Of a stretch of 64,000 nt of DNA, positions 34,792 to 43,948 are shown piece by piece. Within the stretch, counting starts at the first letter, position 1. Each line of letters begins with the position of its first letter. The translations under genes were made by a program, and so were the position numbers. Source of the DNA: Ardenticatenaceae bacterium (GTDB taxonomy: Bacteria > Chloroflexota > Anaerolineae > Promineifilales > Promineifilaceae); NCBI GenBank assembly GCA_020634315.1, contig JACKBV010000002.1, forward strand, positions 124,001-188,000, in the 5' to 3' direction. The notes beneath the pieces were generated by a model that did not search any database, was not told the DNA's origin, and saw only the letters and a program-made list of their open reading frames with translations.

Positions 34792-37700
34792 TCAAGGTTT
34801 GAGAACCACAGGCAAATACAATGCATATGGAGGCCCAACAACAAAAGCGGTTGTCGTGAGTGTCGCCGTTTGGGTGATGTTCGGGTCAAATTGAGACGAG
34901 ACCGTCACCGTCGTTTCAGAGGGCGTATTTTCGGCCGTGATGGGTATTTGGACAACCACGGTAAACGCTTCACTTTGGTTTGGCAGCAGTTCTCCAGTGC
35001 TAACGATGGAAGGTGTTGCCGACCAGGTACCACTCACAGCAATCGCAAACGTATCCGGGCCATTGCCCATATTACGTACTTCCAGAGTGTACGTCACCAG
35101 TTCTCCGGGCTGACCGTTGCCACTATCGGCTGCGGGAATCAAGGAAACCGCAGCAAACTGCTCACCCACTTCCAATGTTACTGGAAAAGTAACTGGTGAA
35201 AGTTGGGCGGGATCATCATGTTCCAGGGCCAACACAGCTTCATAGGTGCCGAGCGCCAGATCGTTGGAGTCAATTACTAATGTCATTTCCTGGGCCTGAT
35301 GACCGGCAATCATGCCAGAAGGTGGAGATGCGGTTATCCAGGGCACCTCGCCATAGGCTGGTTCTGCTAACCAGGTAAAAACATTCAACGCAAACACGGC
35401 ATTGTCGGCCTGCCCTATAGAGTAATTGGAAAAAACACTACTATCGATAACCACCATCTTGCCGCCATTTTGTTCTTGGGCCACAGCCTGCGGCATGTCG
35501 TTGGTATCATATACAGTGACAACGGCAGCCTCTGTAACCGTAAGAAACGCATAACTGTACTCGAGATGGATGGCATCAACACCAATGGTCGTGGGGTGAG
35601 GAGCAATGTTTGTGGTGGTGCCAGAGCTGTAACTGCAACAATCGTAAAGAATATTGTAGATACCGGCCACCTGATATGCTGTACCACTCTGACTGCTATG
35701 CACCAACACAGCGCCCCCCGCTTCCATCCAGTCGGATATAGCTTGCAGCTCGGCAAATGTCCAATCCATATACCCGCAGCAGTCCACCCACAATACATCC
35801 ATATTGGCGAGCGAGTTTGCCGTGATGGGATAGGCAAAATTTTCGGTGATGATCCCACCGGCAGCATTAATGTCCGCGGCCAATGTGCTGTAATCATACA
35901 AATCACTCTCACCATGGGCGCGGTCATACATGATGATTTTGCCATTCAAATCGTATGGCGAACGGCGTTGGTGTAGGGCGGGCGGGATTTCATACCACTC
36001 ATAAGCCAGGGGTAAAGGGCCGCCATTGGTAATGACAAAAGTATGGGAGAAAACAATGCCAGGAATGGTGGGGATGGTGAGGGCTTCAGGTAAGCCTTGC
36101 AAACGGGGTTGGGCAAGTTCCAAAGCCACATCTTGCACCACGACCCCCTCTATAGGAATGGTAATGGTGTATGTCTGCGTGATGTAACCTGTCGCCCAGA
36201 CCACCAGATCGTAAATGCCGGGATTCGCCCAAATAGTGTAGTCGGGCGCAGCCGTCCCAGTGTAGACGCCTGCTAATTGTACGGTTGCCGTTACGGGATC
36301 GCCTGTCCATAGATCGGAAACTGCTCCGGTGACACGCCCCATACCAGTCGCAGGGGACACAGTCATCGTTACGGGGACGCTTTGACGGCCGTTTACGGGC
36401 GCATTGCTGTCAACGAGGAGCTCCGCTGTATAAACGCCAGGCTGCTGCCAAGATGCATCAAAGGTAACTTGCACGGCTGTCGCCGTGTAACCCGGTACTG
36501 TCCCGGAAACCGGCTCAATAACCAACCACGGCACATCCTCATGCTGCCACATGTACATATCCAGCAAGCTGTTTTCCAAAATCGGGGCAGCATCCCAGCC
36601 ATAAGCCCAGGCGATCTCCAGGGTTTGACCAGTGAGCAGGATGCGACCAACACCCATCTCATAATCCACCAGGGTTGCCTCGCCGTAAACCGACGATTCG
36701 GCAACAACCAGCGCATTTCCGGGCAAGTTTGTGAAATAATTATGGCTGGCCGACGAGCCGCTTATAAGATTCGGTACGCCAACCACCCAGGGGTGATCGG
36801 GCAGCTGCACATCATTGTAATCATCAGGGCCATAATGATTGACCAGGCCACCCGGCACCAGAGGTGTATCCCCTGTCGTCCCGGAGAGCCACAACGCGCC
36901 GCCGCTCATTACATAATCTTCAAAGCGGTCGATGTACGTGTTCCAATTAATGTAAAAATTGGTCGGCTGCACGCCAGGCACAATAATTAAATCGTAAGCA
37001 GAAAGGTCCAGCGTCGCCATCATACTTGAGTCTACTTGATCGTAAGCAATTCCATGCGCGTTGAGGATTTGCTGGATCACGTCATACCCCCAAGGGTATG
37101 AATCCTGAATGATCAGGACGGCGTTCTGATCCAGGCGCGTTGGCGGCGTCACTTCTGCCAGTGGGCCAAGGGCGGGTTGACTGCTGGTTAATCCTGGATT
37201 CACGGCGGCGGGAAGTCGAGTTTGCCATACATGGAAAGGGGGTGCGTGGCCTGTAACGGCCGAAAACATATCATATGTCAGCGGGGCAGGCCCCGCATTG
37301 GTGAGGGTCAGCACCCGTGTGGTCATTTGCCCCATATCTTGCGAGACAGCCATTTCTTCATGGGTGACATACAGCACCGGCACATTGAGCACCAGGGCAA
37401 AGTCTTCCAACAGCCCGCTTTGGGCAACGATGTTAACGGCACGCGTTTGCGTAACATAGCCATCCGCGCTGACCTGCAAGGTGTAACTGCCAGCTTCTAG
37501 CCACAATTTATAATAGCCGCTGCCAGCGTCCGCAGTAACTGTGTAGGGTTGCCCTTGGGCAATAATTGTCGCCGCCAGTGGCAGGCCGGTATCGGCATCC
37601 GTCGCCGTGCCTTCTACCCAACCCATGCTGGCAGCCGGTTCTACTGTCAGGCTCACAGGGACTGTTATTTGAGGCTGATTGGGTTGGTTCGTACGCGCCA

Positions 37701-39891
37701 CCAGCTCACACGAGTACACGCCGGGCTGTAAGTTGTTGCTGTCAAAGGTGGTGGTTACGGCCGTATCGCCATTGCTGGAAATGGTACCGGAGATAGGATT
37801 CACCGTGAACCATTCATTTTCGACCTGACCGGCAGTGGCCCAACCAATAGCGTTACGAATAAGCTGAGTATTGCCAGCATCCCACCAGACCACCAAGGAT
37901 TCGCCAAATACGACACTGCGGGCTGTGCTATCGTAGGCCATGACATAATAAGACCCATCATCTCCCTGGACAATCCAGGTGGCTCCTCCGGCCACATACC
38001 AATCATTATCCCCATCATTAATACTGTAAAGCGTGGTAATACCACTGCTAATGGGATGCGCCTGATTTGCGGTTCCGGGATAAAAATCTCCATCCACGAC
38101 ATTTGTCAGGCCAAACACGGTTAATAAATCAGTGCGGGCGGGGGGAGAGAGATCATCCATGTCGTCCATCCCCAGGATAACAGAATGGCCCGATTCATAA
38201 TATTGGCGCAGTGCTGCGGCTTCACTTTCCGAAATACTAGAATCAGATTCGGCAAGGATGACCGCATCATAAAGCTGCAATGTAGCCAGCGTATAATCAT
38301 CGCCGATGTCTGTAAACGCATACTCTTCCAGGTCAGCATCAGACCCTAACCGGTCGATCATGTTAGAAGAATAGCCGCCACCTACTGCCAGATTGGTGAG
38401 CTGGATCACGAATTCAAACGTGCCGGTCACGCCATTGCCATTACTAAAGGTGAGATTTTGCGTGGTGATACTGTTTACCAGTTGGGTGCTGCTGAGGGTT
38501 TCGGGCGACACCGTGATCTGAGGAGGGGCATAGGCGCGGGTCGTGACCATAGCCGTATCCGCATACAGCGACGGGCTGGTAATGGATGTGGCATAGACGG
38601 TGACGCTGTCCGTATCGTACCAGTTGGCGCTTAACGGCACAGTGACATTGACCGTGAAGGTGAGCCTTTCCCCCGGCATCAAGGGGCCTACCTGTGTGGT
38701 TGAAAGCAGCGAATCCCAGGTTGAAGCGCCCAAAGCGAGGTCATAGCTGTCGCTGATGTCGGTGGCATTCACGACAGTCAGTTCATGCAGTACCAATTCC
38801 CCAATGGAGCCATCCCCGATTGGGAAAGGGGGGAGCAAGGCGAGGCCGCTCACCGCGAATTCTGGACAGATGGCAATACCACGAGCGGTACTGCCGCCTA
38901 CGGGCACCTGGAACAGTACGTTGTAAGTCGTGGCGTTTACCACCGGGACCAGGTTAGTAATATTGCCCAGATATAGTTCCGACCCGTCACAATTAACGGC
39001 CGTTGCCCAAACCGTATTGACATCAGAAATGGTCGTCTCCGCTGTCAGAGTAGGAATATCGAACACACGGACGCCATTACCCAAACTGCCGGCAAACAAT
39101 TTTTGTCCATCCGGCGTGATGGATAAACCGGTTAAAGGGTCGCCGTTCACCGCTATCGTCGTCACCAATGTATTGGTGTTGGCATCTATGACGTGCAGGC
39201 CAGCTCCCCACCGATCGCCAGCAAAGATCAACTGCCCATCTGGGGTTATCGCAACATCCCAGGGATCACCCCCCACAGCGATCGTATTCACAACCGCCAA
39301 CGTATTGGCGTCAATCACCAGGATAGATCCATTTGTTGAAGTGGCATAGACCACATCCCCCAAGAGATTAACCGCCAGACTGCGCACACTGCCCGCAGTA
39401 GAAATCACACTGGAAACAGTCAGTGAAGCGGTGTCAATGACTGCGATTTGAGAGTTATAGCGGCTGCCCACCAGGGCATACGCGCCCCCTTGCACAAAAG
39501 TTATGTCATCAGCATTAGAAATATTGGAGATATTGGTGACGACGGTATTTCCGGCTGTTTCAATTACGACAACACTGCTCGAGAAATCACAACTGACGTA
39601 GAGATAGGCTTCATCGGGAGAAAGGGTCGCTCGCCAGGGGAAGTTACAGCCACTGGCGCCAACGTCAATGCTTCCCAAATAAGCATGCGAGGTCGTATCA
39701 ATCATAGCCACCTGATTGCTGCCAGACATCGCCACATAGGCGCGGCCCACAGCCTCAGGTGTAGACGGAAGACGCTCATCGTTTGCGGCCATCGTTAAAG
39801 GCATCAAGAGCGAGGTAAACAACAGCACTGTGACGCCAGCGATCAAGACACAGACCATTTGCCTGCACAAGACACTCCGTTGTCTATTCAT
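34792..39891 (-). CDS. Giant exported protein with beta-propeller and repeated carboxypeptidase-regulatory-like domains
   Basis: A 1,699-residue exported protein. After a signal peptide (to about 36) comes a YVTN-type seven-bladed propeller (about 45-330), each blade repeating VIDT/VIDANT and GDPWDVAITPDGQ-like motifs. Then follow immunoglobulin-like stretches and a ThuA/flotillin-unrelated 'LQLYDAVILAES' Rossmann-like segment (about 550-680), and two carboxypeptidase-regulatory-like modules (GWVEGTATDADTGLPLAA and GRVTGAVSDLWTGDPVTA), alternating with segments ending 'NAGPAPLTYD' and 'NGGPLPLAYE' and with 'LIIVPGVQPTN' Rossmann-like blocks. It ends ALYLPVVLKP. GGAGG lies six bases before the ATG. 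A surface adhesin or scaffold is likely; the function is unproven. Confidence 0.75.
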   Translation of the reverse strand: MNRQRSVLCRQMVCVLIAGVTVLLFTSLLMPLTMAANDERLPSTPEAVGRAYVAMSGSNQVAMIDTTSHAYLGSIDVGASGCNFPWRATLSPDEAYLYVSCDFSSSVVVIETAGNTVVTNISNISNADDITFVQGGAYALVGSRYNSQIAVIDTASLTVSSVISTAGSVRSLAVNLLGDVVYATSTNGSILVIDANTLAVVNTIAVGGDPWDVAITPDGQLIFAGDRWGAGLHVIDANTNTLVTTIAVNGDPLTGLSITPDGQKLFAGSLGNGVRVFDIPTLTAETTISDVNTVWATAVNCDGSELYLGNITNLVPVVNATTYNVLFQVPVGGSTARGIAICPEFAVSGLALLPPFPIGDGSIGELVLHELTVVNATDISDSYDLALGASTWDSLLSTTQVGPLMPGERLTFTVNVTVPLSANWYDTDSVTVYATSITSPSLYADTAMVTTRAYAPPQITVSPETLSSTQLVNSITTQNLTFSNGNGVTGTFEFVIQLTNLAVGGGYSSNMIDRLGSDADLEEYAFTDIGDDYTLATLQLYDAVILAESDSSISESEAAALRQYYESGHSVILGMDDMDDLSPPARTDLLTVFGLTNVVDGDFYPGTANQAHPISSGITTLYSINDGDNDWYVAGGATWIVQGDDGSYYVMAYDSTARSVVFGESLVVWWDAGNTQLIRNAIGWATAGQVENEWFTVNPISGTISSNGDTAVTTTFDSNNLQPGVYSCELVARTNQPNQPQITVPVSLTVEPAASMGWVEGTATDADTGLPLAATIIAQGQPYTVTADAGSGYYKLWLEAGSYTLQVSADGYVTQTRAVNIVAQSGLLEDFALVLNVPVLYVTHEEMAVSQDMGQMTTRVLTLTNAGPAPLTYDMFSAVTGHAPPFHVWQTRLPAAVNPGLTSSQPALGPLAEVTPPTRLDQNAVLIIQDSYPWGYDVIQQILNAHGIAYDQVDSSMMATLDLSAYDLIIVPGVQPTNFYINWNTYIDRFEDYVMSGGALWLSGTTGDTPLVPGGLVNHYGPDDYNDVQLPDHPWVVGVPNLISGSSASHNYFTNLPGNALVVAESSVYGEATLVDYEMGVGRILLTGQTLEIAWAYGWDAAPILENSLLDMYMWQHEDVPWLVIEPVSGTVPGYTATAVQVTFDASWQQPGVYTAELLVDSNAPVNGRQSVPVTMTVSPATGMGRVTGAVSDLWTGDPVTATVQLAGVYTGTAAPDYTIWANPGIYDLVVWATGYITQTYTITIPIEGVVVQDVALELAQPRLQGLPEALTIPTIPGIVFSHTFVITNGGPLPLAYEWYEIPPALHQRRSPYDLNGKIIMYDRAHGESDLYDYSTLAADINAAGGIITENFAYPITANSLANMDVLWVDCCGYMDWTFAELQAISDWMEAGGAVLVHSSQSGTAYQVAGIYNILYDCCSYSSGTTTNIAPHPTTIGVDAIHLEYSYAFLTVTEAAVVTVYDTNDMPQAVAQEQNGGKMVVIDSSVFSNYSIGQADNAVFALNVFTWLAEPAYGEVPWITASPPSGMIAGHQAQEMTLVIDSNDLALGTYEAVLALEHDDPAQLSPVTFPVTLEVGEQFAAVSLIPAADSGNGQPGELVTYTLEVRNMGNGPDTFAIAVSGTWSATPSIVSTGELLPNQSEAFTVVVQIPITAENTPSETTVTVSSQFDPNITQTATLTTTAFVVGPPYALYLPVVLKP

Positions 39892-40270
39892 TTTGTTCCT
39901 CCAAATTTCGGGTAATTTGCTCGTACTCCCCAAAACACAGAGGTGCATCACTGCCATAACATCACAAACCAGTGTTTCGATGCTTCATCGACCACTAAAT
40001 TTGAAAGGTTCGCAATATTATGATAATAAATAATGAGTAGATTGTTTGGTGTTTAGGAGAGGTGCAAGTTTTGAGGCCCCATTGCCTTGCGATTCATTGT
40101 AACATTTTACACCATCATTCACAATTCTTTCCAGGCGTGGCGCAGGCATAAGAAGGCGCCGCAACATTTGTCGCGTATAGCGCTAGCGGCGTCTTAAAGT
40201 AAGATGCAATATGTATCAAAAACAGAAAAATGAGGTCAACCCCATGACCAACATTTGTTATACTTAGGAC
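39892..40270. other. Intergenic region between divergent genes
   Basis: No gene, RNA or strong promoter is recognised in these 379 bases between the giant exported protein and the AlbA_2 regulator. It is A/T-richer than its neighbours, with a short GCGCTAGCGGC-like palindromic patch near 40188 and a GGCGTGG/GGCGCC stretch near 40135-40160. TTATACTTAGGAC just before the downstream ATG at 40271 gives a weak ribosome-binding site. Confidence 0.5.
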
Positions 40271-41623
40271 ATGGTGCTGAAAAACAAGCCGGGACAACGT
40301 TTGGCCTTCCTGCCAACGGCCAATATTCATGCATTGGCCGAATGTCTCGCAGCCCTGGCAAACGGTGATGGTGGCCTGATTGTGCTGGGGCTAGACGAAG
40401 AGGGGCAGGTAACGGAAACAATTTGGGATGAGGAGGCAGAGGGAGCGCTGCGTGAAGCAGCCCGGCTTTGTCGCCCGCCAGTTCCCAGTCAATGGCAGCC
40501 TGTCGAAACCAAAAATGGTGTGTTGATCGGCATTAACGTGCCGCGCAGCCCCGATTTGCACAGCCTGGAAGACGGCCGTGTCCTGATACGCAGCGGCAAC
40601 TGGAATCGCCCCCTGTCCGGTGACGAAATTCGCAATCTGGCGGCCAGCAAAAACACGGCCGAATTTGAAACAGACATCGTGCCCGGCGCACGCCCCGACG
40701 ACTTAAACCCCGACACCATCCGCGAATACCTGGAAATGCGCGAACGGCGTGGTGCCGCCAAAATCACCGACCTCGATCAGCTTCTCTTTGAAATTGGCGC
40801 TACTGACCGTGAAGGGAACCCGACCACCATCGGTATCTTGCTCTTTGGCAAAAACCCACAAGCATTTTTCCCACAAAGTGGCGTGGTTTTTGTTAAATTT
40901 CCCGGCACCGAACCACGCGGCCCAGATGGCGGCATCGGATACGGCCGTCGCGATGAACTGACCGGCCCCTTAGCGCGTATCGTTGAGCGTGCCTGGAACG
41001 TCGTGTTCGAAGAAATGCGCGTGGGAGCAACCGTCAACAACCTCAGCCGTGAAGAATTAACCGAATATCCGCGCTTTGCCGTGCGCGAGGCATTGGTCAA
41101 TGCCGTTGCCCACCGTGATTATCGCATCAGTGGTCGCCGCATCGAGATTCGCATGTATGCCGACCGCCTGGAAATCATCAGCCCTGGTGGGCTGCCCGGC
41201 TACATGACCCTCGACAACCTGGTCGAAGAGCATTTTTCGCGCAATCCCCGTCTGGTAAATGGCTTATACCAATGGGGGTATATTGAAGAATTGGGGTTAG
41301 GCATTGATCAGATGATCGAAGACATGGTGCAGGCTGGTCATGACCCGCCCACATTTCAAGCCATGCCCCATTTATTTACCGTAACACTTTCCAATAAGCA
41401 AGAACGGCCGATTACCCCACGCTGGACACATAGCATGAACGAGCGCCAAACAAGAGCACTGGCGTTTATTCGTGAAAATGGTAGTATCACCAATCGAGAT
41501 TACAAACAACTGTGCCCGAACGTTTCTTCCGAGACGCTGCGACGCGATTTGGCAGATTTGGTTGAACGGGGCATTGTCTTAAAAATTGGCTCTAAAAAGG
41601 GAACCAACTACATTTTGAAGTAA
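40271..41623 (+). CDS. AlbA_2 / Schlafen-type ATP-binding transcriptional regulator
   Basis: A 450-residue protein. The N-terminus (about 10-125) is an AlbA_2 domain (LAECLAALANGDGGLIVLGLDE, INVPRSP, VLIRSGNWNRPLSGDEI), followed by a GHKL-like ATP-binding region (about 190-370): EALVNAVAHRDYRISGRR, DRLEIISPGGLPGYMTLDNL and NPRLVNGLYQWGYIEELGLGI. The C-terminal 65 residues form a winged helix of DeoR type (ALAFIRENGSITNRDYKQL, TLRRDLADLVERGIV). This architecture is common and is often called 'RecG-like', though it lacks helicase motifs; it is thought to control transcription or phage response. It is monocistronic with a terminator after it. Confidence 0.85.
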   Translation: MVLKNKPGQRLAFLPTANIHALAECLAALANGDGGLIVLGLDEEGQVTETIWDEEAEGALREAARLCRPPVPSQWQPVETKNGVLIGINVPRSPDLHSLEDGRVLIRSGNWNRPLSGDEIRNLAASKNTAEFETDIVPGARPDDLNPDTIREYLEMRERRGAAKITDLDQLLFEIGATDREGNPTTIGILLFGKNPQAFFPQSGVVFVKFPGTEPRGPDGGIGYGRRDELTGPLARIVERAWNVVFEEMRVGATVNNLSREELTEYPRFAVREALVNAVAHRDYRISGRRIEIRMYADRLEIISPGGLPGYMTLDNLVEEHFSRNPRLVNGLYQWGYIEELGLGIDQMIEDMVQAGHDPPTFQAMPHLFTVTLSNKQERPITPRWTHSMNERQTRALAFIRENGSITNRDYKQLCPNVSSETLRRDLADLVERGIVLKIGSKKGTNYILK

Positions 41624-41687
41624 CCATTGATGCCGCCTAACAGATTCACCATTGTCTGCTTGCGCTGCATCTTACACGCAGTTATCC

Positions 41688-41733
41688 AAAAATATCCCAC
41701 ATTTTATCCCACATTGAATGTGGGATATTTTTG
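41688..41733 (+). terminator. Terminator after the AlbA_2 gene
   Basis: AAAATATCCCACATT pairs with AATGTGGGATATTTT, with a second, nested copy of ATCCCACATT able to form an alternative shorter stem with the same right arm; ends in a T-run. It overlaps the leader of the next gene. Confidence 0.8.
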
Positions 41734-41748
41734 GGAAATGAAACGGAC

Positions 41749-43932
41749 ATGACTTTAACACAGCAATTCATCGTCGTTTCCATATTCCCCCTCAGCTTTT
41801 TGCTCATGATTGCCTATGTATGGCGATCAGAGGTCAAGCAAAGGCCCCTGTTAATGCGTTGGTCATTAACGCTTGTTGTGGCTGCCATTTGGGCTAGCAG
41901 TTTGCTGCGTTTGTATGGCGGTCTGGCCTTTACCCCAGCCATTATTTTCACCTGGCAAGTAGCTGGCAATTACGCGCTCAACCTGATGGCGCTTGGCGTT
42001 TTGTTGACAACGGTTACATATTTGTCCACTCCGCATGAACGCAGCCTCCTTGTCATTGGCGTCAGTGGATTGTTCATCGTGTTTAGCCTGGTCATCGATC
42101 CAAACATTTGGGGCAAATATATCCCAGATTTCACACTGGCAAATCAAAATATACGCCATTTTGATTTGTGGGCGGCTGTATGGATCGTGAGTTGGCTGCT
42201 GCCGCTGTTGTCAGCCTGGCTGGTGACGCGACAGGTAAGCACGTCCCTTCCCCTCTCGTTATATCGCAACAAAATTAGCTATTGGTCGCTCATGTTGTTT
42301 TTGTTGTTTGGCGGCGGCGCGCTGGCCTCTGTGCAACAACCAAACCAACCCGCCTGGCAAGAACTGGGGCTGTTGTTCATTTTACCGGCGATGCTCTTGG
42401 GAACGATTAGCATTGCACGCAGTCAACTCCCCGACTTGCAGCTGGCGCTGCGACAAATTTTGCGCCGCCTCTCAGGGACGCTCATTATTTTTGGGCTGAC
42501 TTGGGTGGCGCTTTGGTTCATTACCGAGCGTTTGGAAGAGATTCCCCTGGCTATCAGTCCCAATTTGTTGCTAGTCCTGACGGCGGCATTGTTTGCCGGT
42601 ATGTTCACCTTAACTTATCGGCTGGTGAACGATGTTACCCGTCGTCTGTTTTTGCCGTCGGCGGCGCAGCAGGCCGTCGTCATGACAGACTACGCGAACA
42701 TTGTGGGTTATTTGCCGGAACCCAAACAGCTAGGACGCCTATTTTTAGGTGTTATTGGAAGCAACATCGCGGTGCCGGAAATGTGGCTGCTGATTACCGA
42801 GTCGGGACCGGGGGGACAGTTGATTTTACGGCCGTTAACGCACATCGGTTCCGCGCCACCAGCAACAATTACATTTGCCAGCGACAGCCCATTTGCCGCT
42901 TATTTACATAAAAGCACCCTGCCCCTGGTGCAATATGACATCGACATTTTGCGCGATTTTGCACACATGTCGGCAGATGAAAAAGAGATGGTCGCCAGTT
43001 GGCAGCGCGTGGTTTACATGCCACTTCGTGCAGGGGATTCTCTCATTGGCGTGTTAGCCTTAGGTGCCAAAAAGTTAGGCGAACTTTACAGCCAGGCTGA
43101 CTTCCAAATGATGCAATCATTGGTGATCCAGTTTGGTCCCTTGCTGGCGCAGTCGCGCAATCTGGACAGCCTGCTACAGGTTAATGAGCATGTGTTCCAG
43201 CAAAATCAACGCCTGTCGCAAGACAAACAACATTTGCAAACGCTGGCTGAGTTGTATGGGCAGTTTATGCAGCATATTTCGCCGGATTTGAAACGGCCGT
43301 TTCGCACCCTCAGCGAACAGCTATCCCGACTGCGCAGCAAAACAGAAGATGCCGCCGTGCAAAACGAAATCACAGCCATCGAACAGCAGCTGGTGCAGAC
43401 ACAAATGCCGCTGGACAAACTCATCAACACAGCCGCACACCTGCAAAATCGCGCACAATTCAACTTTGACACCGTGCAATTAGACGAAATTGCCCGCAAA
43501 GTCCAACGACAACTCAACAACATGGCAAATGCACGCCGCGTCCGCATGGAGCTTGAAACCGGTACATCCCTCTCACCCATCCTTGCCGATGCCGAACAAC
43601 TCACCGAAGCCGTGCGCCATGTGATCCATAACGCCATCAAATTCAACAAAATTGGTGGCGTGGTGACAATCACCTGTGGCACGGCTGGCAGCGAAGTGTT
43701 TTTGCGCGTGCTCGATACCGGTGTGGGCATTCCCCAAGAGCGGTTAACATCCATTTGGGAAGGATTCGCCACAACCTACAACAACGAAACAGAGCATGGA
43801 CGCAAAGCGAATCTGGGATTGACCTTGACGCACTTTATCGTCACCGCACATGGCGGTCGCGTAGAAGCAGAAAGCAAATACGGTTCAGGCAGCAAATTTT
43901 CCATCTATTTGCCGCTGTTATTAAAGGAATAA
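41749..43932 (+). CDS. 7TM-GAF histidine-kinase-like protein lacking the phospho-acceptor His
   Basis: A 727-residue membrane protein with seven or eight transmembrane helices (to about 270), a linker, a GAF-like domain (about 330-480; LLITESGPGG, LPLVQYDID, VYMPLRAGDSLIGVLALG), a helical dimerisation region and a GHKL ATPase. In the H-box, QHISPDLKRPF places Pro512 where the acceptor His belongs (normal SHELRTPL). The ATPase part keeps N (IHNAIKFN), G1 (DTGVGIP), F (WEGF), and a changed G2 (KANLGLTL). It is likely a sensor that acts without His autophosphorylation, or a partner kinase for another dimer. The VWA protein gene begins 16 bases downstream. The ATG at 41749 is chosen over a TTG upstream inside the terminator. 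Confidence 0.82.
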   Translation: MTLTQQFIVVSIFPLSFLLMIAYVWRSEVKQRPLLMRWSLTLVVAAIWASSLLRLYGGLAFTPAIIFTWQVAGNYALNLMALGVLLTTVTYLSTPHERSLLVIGVSGLFIVFSLVIDPNIWGKYIPDFTLANQNIRHFDLWAAVWIVSWLLPLLSAWLVTRQVSTSLPLSLYRNKISYWSLMLFLLFGGGALASVQQPNQPAWQELGLLFILPAMLLGTISIARSQLPDLQLALRQILRRLSGTLIIFGLTWVALWFITERLEEIPLAISPNLLLVLTAALFAGMFTLTYRLVNDVTRRLFLPSAAQQAVVMTDYANIVGYLPEPKQLGRLFLGVIGSNIAVPEMWLLITESGPGGQLILRPLTHIGSAPPATITFASDSPFAAYLHKSTLPLVQYDIDILRDFAHMSADEKEMVASWQRVVYMPLRAGDSLIGVLALGAKKLGELYSQADFQMMQSLVIQFGPLLAQSRNLDSLLQVNEHVFQQNQRLSQDKQHLQTLAELYGQFMQHISPDLKRPFRTLSEQLSRLRSKTEDAAVQNEITAIEQQLVQTQMPLDKLINTAAHLQNRAQFNFDTVQLDEIARKVQRQLNNMANARRVRMELETGTSLSPILADAEQLTEAVRHVIHNAIKFNKIGGVVTITCGTAGSEVFLRVLDTGVGIPQERLTSIWEGFATTYNNETEHGRKANLGLTLTHFIVTAHGGRVEAESKYGSGSKFSIYLPLLLKE

Positions 43933-43948
43933 GGAGAAGGGCAAGGAA

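Noticed and set aside
39892..40270. Cyclic-di-GMP or other riboswitch upstream of the giant exported protein
   Set aside because: I looked for known conserved words on the minus strand and found none; only a short GATGAAGCATC hairpin is visible.
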